Assembly (NCBI GenBank): GCA_035308025.1 | Contig: DATGHL010000012.1 | Coordinates: forward strand, 124,001-188,000 | Direction: 5' to 3' | From: Candidatus Binataceae bacterium | GTDB taxonomy: Bacteria > Desulfobacterota > Binatia > Binatales > Binataceae | Length of the DNA: 64,000 bases | Shown here: piece by piece, positions 1-7,536 of the stretch | Layout: each line of letters opens with the position of its first letter | Numbering within the stretch: the stretch's first letter is position 1 | Made by a program: the position numbers and the translations under genes | The notes under the pieces: model-generated | What the model was told of the DNA's origin: nothing | Database searches by the model: none | The model's input: the letters and a program-made list of their open reading frames with translations, nothing else

Positions 1-833
1 CCTTCAGTGCGATTGACTGTCCCAAGATCGAGTTGGGCCTCCGGCCACAAAAGTGACTGCACTGGCGCGCTACGTGGCGGGACTCCGGCGATAGTGGCGC
101 CCGCCGCGAGCGCATCGGTCCAGCGCGCGGTGATGTATTCGCGCTCGGGGTGGGTTTGAACGCTGGGGCTGACCCGGTTCGAAAAGGCCAATGTGAATTT
201 GGTTCGACTCAAAATCTCCATTAAAGAGCGCTGGTTGTCCGTCGCATTACTGAGAATTGGCGGACGGCCCTGAAAGCTCAGATTGCGCGACTGGCAGAGC
301 AGCATGCTTGACGGATCGTCCTCCCATTCTGATGGCTGGCGTCCAATTCGCAAAAGATCGAGAGCGCGCACCCCATTACATGAACCCAGACGCAATACGT
401 CAGAGCCCCAAGGCAGCCAATCTACTGGTGCAGGTACGGCCTCGCGCCAGCTTTTCAGATCCTCCTGTTCGGTCACGAATACATGGTCAAATATCCGTGC
501 CAGGCGCGCGAAGCGGGGGATGCGGCTTGACCAGAATGAGTCAAATGCCCAGGCGACTATCCGGCCGTATCTTTTCCGCCAATTTTCGAGCAGCAATATC
601 GAAGCAAGATTTGCAGGATCGGGGCAGATGAGCAGGCAAGCTGCTCCCCGTCGCTTGCGCGGCAGTAAGCTACCCAACTGTTGAGTCTTCGTGGCAGTCC
701 TGGAGCGAACCACGACTAATTTTCCATTGAGCAGTTCGGCGGCGAGCCGCGCCATATAGTTAACCGCGGTGTATCCAGGAGATCCGGGATCGGTATAAAC
801 AATTTCAATTGGAGTTTCGATAAAAATCTCCAT
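1..833 (-). CDS. Glycosyltransferase-like protein, 3' end cut by window edge
   Basis: The minus strand reads from ATG at 833 to the left edge without a stop, giving 277 residues and no C-terminus. It begins MEIFIETPIEIVYTDPGSPG and carries a FDSFW motif near residue 97, LPWGSDVLRLGS in the middle and EREYITARWTDALAAGATI near the visible end. From memory this resembles bacterial GT-B proteins of the CgeB / glycosyltransferase family 1 kind, in which the late acidic segment lies in the nucleotide-sugar domain. A role in cell-surface or polysaccharide glycosylation is inference. No good Shine-Dalgarno precedes the ATG, so the start is uncertain, but a competing upstream ATG at 838 stops after ten codons. 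It points away from the IS element, with an AT-richer gap of about 350 bp behind it. Confidence 0.75.
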   Translation of the reverse strand, partial: MEIFIETPIEIVYTDPGSPGYTAVNYMARLAAELLNGKLVVVRSRTATKTQQLGSLLPRKRRGAACLLICPDPANLASILLLENWRKRYGRIVAWAFDSFWSSRIPRFARLARIFDHVFVTEQEDLKSWREAVPAPVDWLPWGSDVLRLGSCNGVRALDLLRIGRQPSEWEDDPSSMLLCQSRNLSFQGRPPILSNATDNQRSLMEILSRTKFTLAFSNRVSPSVQTHPEREYITARWTDALAAGATIAGVPPRSAPVQSLLWPEAQLDLGTVNRTE

Positions 834-1185
834 TCATGCTACACACTGAACTTATCGGTATGTAACTGGTAGTAGACGTTTATGTACTGACAGCGCTCAC
901 GCTCCGCAGCTATGAGATTTACCCGCGCTGGCGGGACCGTCGCTTGAGCTTCCTACGCTTAGCGCAACAGAAACGGCTTGATCTGCTTTTTTGTATCCGC
1001 GAGACGGGTCAAGAAAAGCGAGCAACGGGTCGCGCTTAAATCTTTCCGAATTCGCTCGAATAGCCTAATAAGCCGCCGCGGCATGAGCAAGTGTACTCGT
1101 TCAGTACATGGTGAATTATTTGGAATTTGGCGCGTCATGGCGGACATTCGCGCGCGAATGACTCTTAAAAACCGCGAAGCTTAAA

Positions 1186-1308
1186 TTGCGCGGCGGTGCA
1201 GCGGATGGTCGCGTGCTCAGCCTGCGCTATACCTCGGAGTTCGATTTCGAGTTTGATCCGGGCCTCGAAAGCGACGTCCGGCGGCGCGAAGCCCGCCCCA
1301 AGGAATAG
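1186..1308 (+). pseudogene. Probable 3' remnant of a lost gene
   Basis: A short frame, possibly opening with TTG at 1186, encodes about 40 residues ending in FDPGLESDVRRREARPKE and a TAG at 1306-1308. The frame is closed upstream by TGA near 1158. Its codon choice is like genuine GC-rich coding DNA, and a perfect 7 bp stem with AAA loop follows within six bases, as at the true end of a gene. I read it as the tail of a truncated gene. The product cannot be recognised. The rest of 834-1185 is AT-richer, with stops in all frames and only short unsupported frames. Confidence 0.35.
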
Positions 1309-1313
1309 CTCTC

Positions 1314-1330
1314 GCCTCGAAAATCGAGGC
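1314..1330 (+). terminator. Stem-loop after gene remnant, beside IS end
   Basis: GCCTCGA and TCGAGGC pair perfectly around an AAA loop. No T-run follows, so rho-independent function is uncertain. The left end of the insertion sequence begins 11 bp further on. Confidence 0.4.
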
Positions 1331-1341
1331 CCGAACCTTAT

Positions 1342-1371
1342 TAGGGGAATCTTCCCCCAATTGACACCACA
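1342..1371 (+). repeat. Left terminal inverted repeat of the IS
   Basis: Thirty bases identical to the reverse complement of 3496-3525, starting TAGGGGAATCTTCCC and ending GACACCACA. The end also contains a TTGACA box that probably serves as the transposase -35 element. Confidence 0.93.
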
Positions 1372-1389
1372 CCCGTAATCTGTTAAATT
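1361..1389 (+). promoter_or_regulatory. Transposase promoter embedded in the left IS end
   Basis: A consensus -35 TTGACA (1361-1366) inside the inverted repeat lies 17 bp from a -10-like TAAATT (1384-1389), preceded by an extended -10 TG at 1381-1382. The expected transcription start is about 1396-1397, exactly at the transposase ATG, and there is no Shine-Dalgarno. This implies a leaderless or nearly leaderless transposase mRNA. Confidence 0.6.
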
Positions 1390-1396
1390 CCAATGC

Positions 1397-2284
1397 ATGA
1401 CGCTCAAAGAACATCTGGAACAGTTCCCAGACGAAGAAGCCTGCAAGCGCTATCTGGTAGCCAAGCGCTGGCCGGACGGCGTGCGCTGTCCGAAGTGCGG
1501 TAGCGAGAAGGTCTTTCACGTCACGCACCGCCCGTTCCATTGGGTTTGCAAGCAGCGCGATTGTGGCGGGCGGAACGGGTATCGCTTCTCCGTTATCAGT
1601 GGGACCATTTTTCAGGATACTAAACGCCCTCTGAAAGAGTGGTTCACTGTCGCTTTCCTGATTCTGAACGCAAAGAAGGGGATCAGTTCCCTGAACGTTC
1701 AGCGCATCATGGGTTTCAAGAAAGAAAAGACCGCGTGGTATATGTGCCATCGGATTCGCGCCGCGATGAAGGATAACGACTTCGCGAAATTGATGGGCAT
1801 TGTCGAAATCGATGAGTCGTTCATCGGCGGAAAAGATAAGAATCGCCACTGGAACAAAAGAACGCATATAACGGGTGGACTCGGTTCGGGTAAGGTTGGC
1901 GTCATCGGAGCAATCAGCCGTAAAGGCAACGTGGTCTGCCAGATAATCGATAACACCGATGCAGCTACGCTCAATCGCTTCGTTCGTAAGACGGTCAGCG
2001 GGTCGGTTGACCTTGTATCTACCGACGAGCATCGCGGGTATGCGCATCTGGACGCGATAGGTTTCCCGCATGAAGCGGTCAGCCATAGTACTGGCGAGTA
2101 CGTTCGCGGCCAGATTCACACGAATAACATTGAGTCGTTTTGGGCGCTGCTCAAACGTGGTGTAGTCGGCACTTACCACAATGTTAGCGCGAAGTACCTT
2201 CCGCTCTATTTGGCGGAATTTCAGTTCCGGCATAACAACCGAAAGAACCCTGACATGTTTGGCGAAATCATAGCAGGATGCTGA
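1397..2284 (+). CDS. IS1595-family transposase
   Basis: A 295-residue transposase catalysing cut or copy and paste of the surrounding element. The N-terminus has a zinc ribbon (CPKCG at about residues 34-38, with a second cysteine pair in the CKQRDC region near 54-59) typical of IS1595/ISXO2 transposases. The catalytic core shows the expected acidic positions: IDESFIGGK around residue 138, STDEHRGY around 210 and NNIESFWALLKRG around 240, followed by FRHNNRK near the end. Length matches the family. The gene starts at the ATG right after the promoter in the inverted repeat, with no ribosome-binding site visible. It reads as intact, so the element may still move. About 80 bp separates its stop from the first passenger gene. 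Confidence 0.93.
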   Translation: MTLKEHLEQFPDEEACKRYLVAKRWPDGVRCPKCGSEKVFHVTHRPFHWVCKQRDCGGRNGYRFSVISGTIFQDTKRPLKEWFTVAFLILNAKKGISSLNVQRIMGFKKEKTAWYMCHRIRAAMKDNDFAKLMGIVEIDESFIGGKDKNRHWNKRTHITGGLGSGKVGVIGAISRKGNVVCQIIDNTDAATLNRFVRKTVSGSVDLVSTDEHRGYAHLDAIGFPHEAVSHSTGEYVRGQIHTNNIESFWALLKRGVVGTYHNVSAKYLPLYLAEFQFRHNNRKNPDMFGEIIAGC

Positions 2285-2363
2285 GGCATCCTCGCTGGCA
2301 GGAACCTCAGCTACCACCAGCCAGACCAATGCAATTGCAATTTGACTTTGTGAGAAAGGAGCC

Positions 2364-2552
2364 ATGCACAAAAAGGATGAAGAACTGATTGCACAAATCG
2401 AGAAGGAAAAAGCTGAGCACGGTTTAGAGTTTAAAAACGACGTTCCAGAGCCGCACTTACATGAAGTGCTGAAGCGGCTCATAGAGACACCACCATCGAA
2501 GGTTGTGCGGGGGGAGCATGAAAAACGACGGCGGGGACGTAGGCGTCAGTAA
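2364..2552 (+). CDS. Small charged IS passenger protein
   Basis: A 62-residue, highly charged product: a Lys/Glu-rich N-terminal helix (KKDEELIAQIEKEKAEHG), a short middle segment, and a very basic tail (KRRRGRRRQ) that could bind nucleic acid. A strong Shine-Dalgarno (GAAAGGAG) sits at normal spacing before the ATG, which supports expression. Its TAA is followed directly by the GTG of the next gene, so the two are likely translationally coupled. I do not recognise the family. It could be an accessory factor for transposition or a partner of the membrane protein downstream. Confidence 0.65.
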   Translation: MHKKDEELIAQIEKEKAEHGLEFKNDVPEPHLHEVLKRLIETPPSKVVRGEHEKRRRGRRRQ

Positions 2553-3665
2553 GTGAAAGGCTCAAGAGTTTTGCTCGCGTTAATCTTGGCGATATTTCTG
2601 CCCGCTGGGAAAAGTAGCTTCGCGCAAAATAGTCCAACTCCAAGCACTACTAACAACTACTATTATTCCGGCAATTGGTATTATAACGAACAAGGGCCAA
2701 TCCCAGGGCCAGCCGTGAAAAAAAACGACCAAAGACCCGGCGATGGCACAAATGACGCCGAGACTAAACCCCTTCCACTCGTTGGTAAGCCCGATAATAA
2801 ACATCCCGACGACGTCGCAGACGACAAAAACGATACCCTCAAGGTTACTGTCATCAATGTTAAGCGCGACATAATCGACTATGCGGCTTTTGCTCTTAGT
2901 GCCCTCCTTGTTGGGTTGCTTGGATGGCAATTGCGAATCCTTAATCGAACCTATATCGCCGACCACCGGCCACGCCTGATAATACGCCATATCGCGCTTC
3001 TTACCGACCCGGACGCATTGCTCGCGGCTGATGAAACTGGCCAGCTCCAGCCAAGAGCCGCAGAGTTCGCTTTTGTACTCAATAATCGAGGAGCCACTTG
3101 GAGCAAGATTGTTGAGGGTAACATTACGTTGAAATCGATCGGCAATGAAAAAGGCTTTTCTCTTGAGAGTCACATGCGCATGCGTGGTCGCGAATTGCTT
3201 CCATCGCTTGATAAGGAAACTGGCGTCCCGGTCTATGGCGAGGAACGCGGGTTGCTCAAGGGCATCAAGCTTGGTCCCGACGAAGAAAGACGGATCAGAC
3301 TCTTCGCTCCAAAACCACGCACTGTGCGCGAGGCAACCAACACGTATATGGCTCTGCATCCCGAAAGAAATATCGATGCGGTGCGGTTCTTCGCATTTGG
3401 ATATTTCCGCTACAGCGATTGGACTGGCCGTCGGCATACGTCGGCATTTTGTCGCTGGTACGAGCCTGTCGCAGGGATGATATATGCGGTCGCCCTGTGG
3501 TGTCAATTGGGGGAAGATTCCCCTATAGAGGGATCAGACAGCAAGTTTTATCTTCAACCAGACCAGCTAGTCACCGCAAGCAGTCAATCGAACAGTTCCC
3601 TTCGAACGCATGGAGGGCTGACGATGAAGACGCCCGGCGTCGGCAACACGACCCGGCGATGCTAG
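2553..3665 (+). CDS. Secreted/membrane passenger protein reading through right IS end
   Basis: A 370-residue frame starting with GTG immediately after the preceding stop. Residues 1-25 form a signal peptide (hydrophobic core LLALILAIFLPAG, cleavage near SFAQ). A low-complexity Asn/Tyr/Pro/Asp-rich stretch follows to about residue 95, then a membrane segment near 110-127 (YAAFALSALLVGLLGWQL). The rest is a soluble domain with IADHRPRL and FGYFRYSDWTGRRHTSAFC, motifs I know from uncharacterised membrane proteins common in soil bacteria; function is unknown. The frame runs through the right inverted repeat, which encodes WCQLGEDSP, and continues about 46 codons into flanking DNA. The last part of the protein therefore depends on where the IS landed, or the original C-terminus has been lost. 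Confidence 0.7.
   Translation: MKGSRVLLALILAIFLPAGKSSFAQNSPTPSTTNNYYYSGNWYYNEQGPIPGPAVKKNDQRPGDGTNDAETKPLPLVGKPDNKHPDDVADDKNDTLKVTVINVKRDIIDYAAFALSALLVGLLGWQLRILNRTYIADHRPRLIIRHIALLTDPDALLAADETGQLQPRAAEFAFVLNNRGATWSKIVEGNITLKSIGNEKGFSLESHMRMRGRELLPSLDKETGVPVYGEERGLLKGIKLGPDEERRIRLFAPKPRTVREATNTYMALHPERNIDAVRFFAFGYFRYSDWTGRRHTSAFCRWYEPVAGMIYAVALWCQLGEDSPIEGSDSKFYLQPDQLVTASSQSNSSLRTHGGLTMKTPGVGNTTRRC
3496..3525 (-). repeat. Right terminal inverted repeat of the IS
   Basis: Perfect 30 bp match, inverted, to 1342-1371. It is read in frame by the passenger gene, contributing the peptide WCQLGEDSP. Confidence 0.93.
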
Positions 3666-3712
3666 ATTGTGGCTCACGGCCGCCGCGATGCGGCTCAATG
3701 AGGAGAAGGCTG

Positions 3713-4495
3713 ATGGAGTTCGAGCGTGCAAAGTTGGATTTCGATGGAAGCGTCGGCGTCCTGACGCTCAATCATCCCGAGGTCATGAATGCGGTTTCAC
3801 CGGAGATGGTCCGCGGGCTGATGAAAGCGCTCGACGAGGTCGAGCGCGGGAAAAACAGCGTCCGCTGTCTCGTGATGACCGGCGCCGGGCGCGGCTTTTG
3901 CGCGGGCGCAAACTTGCAGCCGGGATCCTCAGGCGCCGCCGACCCCGGCACGCTGCTCGAAACCCTGTTTCATCCTTTTCTCCGGCGGCTACGCGAGCTG
4001 CCGATGCCGCTCGTGACGGCGGTGAATGGCGCGGCGGCCGGAGTCGGGATGAGCTTCGCGCTGATGGGCGATCTCGTCCTCTGCGCGCGATCGGCTTACT
4101 TTCTGCAAGCTTTTCGCCGCATCGGACTGGTCCCCGATGGGGGTTCGACCTGGCTGCTACCGCGCCTCGTGGGCAAGGCGCGCGCCGCCGAACTCTCGCT
4201 CCTGGGCGAAAAGCTGCCGGCCGAAAGAGCGCTCGAATGGGGTCTGATCAACCGCGTCTATGACGATGCGGAACTGATCGGGAAAGCCTCGGAACTCGCT
4301 CGCGACCTCGCCAACGGTCCGACTGTCGCGCTCGGCCTGATCCGCCGGCTCTACTGGCAGAGCGCGGACAATTCTTACGAGGAGCAGCTCAATCTCGAAT
4401 GCCAATCGCAACGGAGCGCGGGCAGGTCGGCCGATTGTAGAGAGTGTATCCGCGCCTTCCTGGAGAAGCGCCCGGCGAAATTCACCGGCGCGTGA
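3713..4495 (+). CDS. Enoyl-CoA hydratase/isomerase, PaaG-like
   Basis: A 260-residue crotonase-fold enzyme acting on acyl-CoA thioesters. The CoA and oxyanion-hole motifs are present: GAGRGFCAGANLQ near residue 55 and AAAGVGMSFALMGDLVLC near 105. The segment FRRIGLVPDGGSTWLLPRL has Asp rather than the second catalytic Glu of true hydratases. This pattern is typical of PaaG-type ring-epoxide isomerases and delta3-delta2 isomerases, so isomerase activity is more likely than hydration; the substrate is unknown. ATG 3713 is preceded by AGGAGAAGG at 3701-3709. The frame extends further upstream across the IS boundary, but nothing family-like lies there. A hydrolase lies tail-to-tail immediately downstream. 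Confidence 0.88.
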   Translation: MEFERAKLDFDGSVGVLTLNHPEVMNAVSPEMVRGLMKALDEVERGKNSVRCLVMTGAGRGFCAGANLQPGSSGAADPGTLLETLFHPFLRRLRELPMPLVTAVNGAAAGVGMSFALMGDLVLCARSAYFLQAFRRIGLVPDGGSTWLLPRLVGKARAAELSLLGEKLPAERALEWGLINRVYDDAELIGKASELARDLANGPTVALGLIRRLYWQSADNSYEEQLNLECQSQRSAGRSADCRECIRAFLEKRPAKFTGA

Positions 4496-4501
4496 GGCGG
4501 C

Positions 4502-5272
4502 TCAGGCGAGATGCTGCCTGAAGAACGCGAGCATCTTCGGCCACAGTTCAAACGCTGCTTTTTCGCGATAGCTGGGACGATAATCGGCGAAAAAGGCGTG
4601 GCCGGCGTTTTTGAAGATTTCGAGTTGGAAGCTCTTCGCGGATTTTTCCAGCCGCCGCCGCAATTCCTCGGCGTCGCTTGGGGAGGGGTTCTGATCCTCT
4701 TCGCCGCAGACCACGTATAACGGACAGTGGAGTTGTGGAACGAGGTCGATGACGGGAGTCGGCCGCTCCGGCGTCGTAACGGCGTCAGGGGTCGCGCGTG
4801 TGATGAATCCGCCCCAACAGTCAATCGCGGCGTTGACTTTGTCGCTGCTGGTGGCAAAAAGCAGCGTCCAACGCCCGCCGACACAGAAGCCGACGCAGCC
4901 GACGCGTCCGCTCGCCTTCGGCTGGGCGCGTATAAAGGCCGCCGCGGCCTCGGCGTCGCGCACGACCTGCGCGTCCGTCAGCCCGAACATCTTGGCGCGA
5001 ACTTCATTCATGTCGGTCGCGTTTTTCGGCGCGCCGATACGCGAATAGATGTCCGGCGCGAGCGCGATGAAGCCCAGATTGGCGAGACGCCGGGCGACAT
5101 CGCGCTCATGCTCGACCAGCCCGAAGGCCTCGTGCAGGACGATAATCGCGGGATAGCTTCCCGCCGCTTTGGGCCGCGCGAGGTAAGCCTTCATCTGAAA
5201 GCCGTCACTCGGGAAGCTGACGTCGCGCGCGTCGAGATTGGTCAAATCCGAAACTTCTCCGGCTAATGCCAT
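4502..5272 (-). CDS. Dienelactone hydrolase family protein
   Basis: A 256-residue alpha/beta hydrolase, family of carboxymethylenebutenolidase (EC 3.1.1.45), which opens dienelactone in chloroaromatic and hydroxyquinol pathways. The triad is in place: Cys130 in GFCVGG, Asp193 in GEEDQNPS and His225 in NAGHAFF. The supporting Glu48 is in LHEAFGL. Length is at the family norm. The ATG at 5272 follows CAGGAGAC at good spacing. Only six bases separate its stop from that of the convergent crotonase gene. Many relatives act on other esters, so the substrate is not certain. Confidence 0.9.
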   Translation of the reverse strand: MALAGEVSDLTNLDARDVSFPSDGFQMKAYLARPKAAGSYPAIIVLHEAFGLVEHERDVARRLANLGFIALAPDIYSRIGAPKNATDMNEVRAKMFGLTDAQVVRDAEAAAAFIRAQPKASGRVGCVGFCVGGRWTLLFATSSDKVNAAIDCWGGFITRATPDAVTTPERPTPVIDLVPQLHCPLYVVCGEEDQNPSPSDAEELRRRLEKSAKSFQLEIFKNAGHAFFADYRPSYREKAAFELWPKMLAFFRQHLA

Positions 5273-5472
5273 AGTGGTTGTCTCCTGACGTATTGAGCCG
5301 CATCGTTGGGCTGCGGATCAATTCTCGATAGCGCATTTCGCCGATCGATCCCAAGTGCTTGCCCAAGGGGTGGCGCACGCGCCGGAAGCATGACCCCCTT
5401 ACTTTTGTCGGCTCTCTTCGGCAGACTTTCGATCTGACCGATGCGGTGCGCAGACCGCGAAGCTGCTATCAA

Positions 5473-6099
5473 ATGCATCTCATAAACCCCTCCCAGATGA
5501 CGGATTGGCTCGGCGTGTGGGGCTATCTCGGAATCTTCGTGCTGGTGTTCGTCGGTAATTTCGGCGTCCCGGTGCCCGAAGAGACGGTGCTGCTGGTTGC
5601 GGGCTTTATGGCCGGCCGCGGCGATCTCGATTTGCGGACGCTCTATCTGGTCGGGATCGTGAGCGCGGTAATCGGCGATTCGTGCGGCTTTGCCTGCGGG
5701 CGAATCGGCGGTCAGCGGCTCTTCGAGCGCCTGGCGCAGCGCTTCAAATTCGTGCGCGAGCGCTACGTGCACCTCCAGGATTTCTTCGCGGTGCATGGCA
5801 GCAAGGCCGTGTTTATGGCGCGCTTCGTCGCCGGCGCGCGCTTCATGGCCGGCCCGATGGCCGGGGCGGCGGGGATGCCTTTTCTGCGCTTCCTCGGCTG
5901 GAACGTGCTGGGCGCGCTGACCTGGTGCTCGCTGGTGATCACGGTCGGCTACCTGGTCGGCGACGAGCTCGATTGGGTGATCTACGCGGCTCATCGCGCG
6001 AGTCACTGGATGGCCTTGGCGCTGATTCTCGCCGCCGCCGTGCTGATCTATTACTGGCGGCGCGAGCGCGCGCCGTCGGCCTCTGCCCCGCCCGGCTGA
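5473..6099 (+). CDS. DedA family membrane protein
   Basis: A 208-residue SNARE-associated (DedA/VTT) integral membrane protein; relatives act as lipid scramblases or undecaprenyl-phosphate and PE flippases. The family signatures GNFGVPVPEE near the N-terminus, FMARFVAGARFMAGPMAG in the middle and WNVLGALTW after it are present, with membrane segments near residues 20-40, 55-75, 115-140, 145-165 and 180-197. The frame extends upstream to 5359, but that part is Arg-rich and unlike DedA proteins, so ATG 5473 (or ATG 5497) is the likelier start; neither has a clear Shine-Dalgarno. Confidence 0.87.
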   Translation: MHLINPSQMTDWLGVWGYLGIFVLVFVGNFGVPVPEETVLLVAGFMAGRGDLDLRTLYLVGIVSAVIGDSCGFACGRIGGQRLFERLAQRFKFVRERYVHLQDFFAVHGSKAVFMARFVAGARFMAGPMAGAAGMPFLRFLGWNVLGALTWCSLVITVGYLVGDELDWVIYAAHRASHWMALALILAAAVLIYYWRRERAPSASAPPG

Positions 6100-6184
6100 A
6101 GATGGCGGACGGTTTGCCTCTTCGGCGCGGGTCGGATTAGTGTCGCGGGAATTACGACACGAAATCACCGAAGGAGGTATACCG

Positions 6185-6739
6185 ATGGCGCTGTTACCGT
6201 TCGTTGACGAAAGCCACGCTTCCGCAAAGACTCGCGAGATCCTGGGCAACACGCCGCGCAAGCTCAATGTTGCGCGAATGATCGCGAACGCCGCAGATGC
6301 GGTCTTTCAGAACTTCTCGCGGCTCGGCAACTCGCTGATGACGCGCGGCAAGCTCAACGGCAAGCTGCGCGAACTCGCGATTCTGCGCAACGCGCGGGTC
6401 TGCAATTCGCTCTATGAGTACACTCAGCACGTGCCGATCGCGAAGAGCGTCGGCGTGAGCGATGAGCAACTGCGCGGCGTCGACGATTGGGAGGCGGCCC
6501 AGTGTTTCAGCGACGTCGAGCGGCTGGTGCTGCGCTTCACCGACGAGATCGCACGCAACGTCAAGGGCTCGAAAGCCACGCTCGACGCGCTCAAGCAACA
6601 TCTTGGGACGGGCGAGATCGTCGAGTTGATCATGGCGATCGGCTTTTGGGGGATGGTCGCGCGCATCCTCGAAACCACGGAGGTCGAACTCGAGGATTTT
6701 GCCGGCAAGGTCAACCTGCTCGAAGGCGCCAAGCAGTAA
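6185..6739 (+). CDS. Carboxymuconolactone decarboxylase / AhpD-like protein
   Basis: A 184-residue all-helical protein of the CMD/AhpD superfamily. The core contains GKLRELAILRNARVCNSLYEYTQHV, with one Cys and the EYxxH pattern but not the CxxC of peroxidase-type AhpD. A peroxiredoxin-recycling role is therefore unlikely, and a ring-cleavage or gamma-carboxymuconolactone-type reaction is possible. The start is fixed by an exact AAGGAGGT at 6171-6178, six bases before ATG 6185. It follows DedA closely and precedes a DUF899 gene by about 47 bp, so the three may share a transcript. Confidence 0.88.
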   Translation: MALLPFVDESHASAKTREILGNTPRKLNVARMIANAADAVFQNFSRLGNSLMTRGKLNGKLRELAILRNARVCNSLYEYTQHVPIAKSVGVSDEQLRGVDDWEAAQCFSDVERLVLRFTDEIARNVKGSKATLDALKQHLGTGEIVELIMAIGFWGMVARILETTEVELEDFAGKVNLLEGAKQ

Positions 6740-6786
6740 GTGGAACAAGGCGCTGCTCTCGGACTTGTAGGCAAACGCAAGGAGCG

Positions 6787-7536
6787 ATGACGGAGATGTC
6801 TCACAAAGTTGTCTCGCGCGAGGAATGGATCGAGGCGCGCAAGCAGTTACTAATCAAGGAGAAGGAGTTCTCCCGCCTGGGCGACCAACTGAGTCAGCAG
6901 CGCCGGGAGTTGCCGTGGGTGCGAGTCGAAAAGGAATACCTATTCGAGAGTCCGTCCGGCAAAGAGAGTCTCAGTGACCTGTTTGCCGGAAAAAGCCAGC
7001 TCGCTGTCTATCATTTCATGTTCGGGCCCGAGTGGGAGGCGGGCTGCCCGCATTGTTCCTTCTGGGCCGACAACTTCGATGGTATCGACGCGCATCTGCG
7101 GGCGGGCGACGTGACGCTGATCGCCATATCCCATGCTCCGCTGCCGAAACTTGAAGCGTTCAAGCAACGCATAGGTTGGAAATTCAAGTGGGTTTCCGCG
7201 GGCGAGAACGGCTTCAACTATGACTATTTTGTCTCATTCACCGCCGAGCAGGCCGCCAAGGGTGAGATTTATCAGAACTACCGGCTCAAGCAGAGTCCGT
7301 TAACAGAAATTGTCGGAATCAGCGCCTTCTACAAAGCCTCCGACGGGGGCATCTTTCATACCTATTCCGCCTACGAACGTGGTGTTGAAACGATCAATGG
7401 CGCTTACCACTGGCTCGATCTGATGCCTAAGGGGCGCGACGAGGCCGGGCTGACCTTCGCGCAGTCCTGGGTGCGTCATCACGATCGCTACGGCAGTGAC
7501 TATCGCGGACCGGGCGGATTAGTCATTCCTGCGTGA
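6787..7536 (+). CDS. DUF899 thioredoxin-like protein
   Basis: A 249-residue member of DUF899 (COG4312), a thioredoxin-fold family of unknown biochemical role. A CxxC sits in EAGCPHCSFWADNFDG near residue 88, and the family's C-terminal segment with WHHDRY-like residues (VRHHDRYGSDY) is present. A possible Shine-Dalgarno (AAGGAG) lies just before ATG 6787; ATG 6796 is an alternative. Its last 18 bases overlap the convergent gene for the ThDP-dependent enzyme, a tail-to-tail overlap verified from both stop codons. Confidence 0.88.
   Translation: MTEMSHKVVSREEWIEARKQLLIKEKEFSRLGDQLSQQRRELPWVRVEKEYLFESPSGKESLSDLFAGKSQLAVYHFMFGPEWEAGCPHCSFWADNFDGIDAHLRAGDVTLIAISHAPLPKLEAFKQRIGWKFKWVSAGENGFNYDYFVSFTAEQAAKGEIYQNYRLKQSPLTEIVGISAFYKASDGGIFHTYSAYERGVETINGAYHWLDLMPKGRDEAGLTFAQSWVRHHDRYGSDYRGPGGLVIPA

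Larger units (their letters stand above)
1342..3525 (+). mobile_element. IS1595-like insertion sequence with passenger genes
   Basis: A 2,184 bp element is bounded by perfect 30 bp inverted repeats at 1342-1371 and 3496-3525. It holds a transposase (1397-2284), a 62-codon gene (2364-2552) and a membrane-protein gene starting at 2553, all on the plus strand. Simple IS1595 elements are about 1 kb. Larger IS1595-family members with passenger genes are known (the ISNwi1 and ISNha5 groups, for example), so the layout fits an established pattern with unfamiliar cargo. The family normally makes 8 bp target duplications, but the flanks ACCTTAT and TAGAGGG do not match, which suggests an old copy or a rearrangement. 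Internal base composition is lower in GC than the neighbouring chromosome. Confidence 0.88.

Noticed and set aside
257..684. Two overlapping plus-strand frames near the left edge
   Set aside because: The minus strand carries a continuous glycosyltransferase-like frame across the same bases with recognisable motifs.
1217..2482. 421-codon frame antisense to the transposase
   Set aside because: Overlaps an intact transposase with clear catalytic motifs; no signals of its own.
1334..3533. Target-site duplication of the IS
   Set aside because: The 8 bp on either side of the ends do not match under any small shift of the boundary that I tried.
5263..6267. Long open frame antisense to the DedA gene
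   Set aside because: His/Arg/Glu-rich composition typical of antisense frames in GC-rich DNA; the plus-strand DedA protein explains the sequence.
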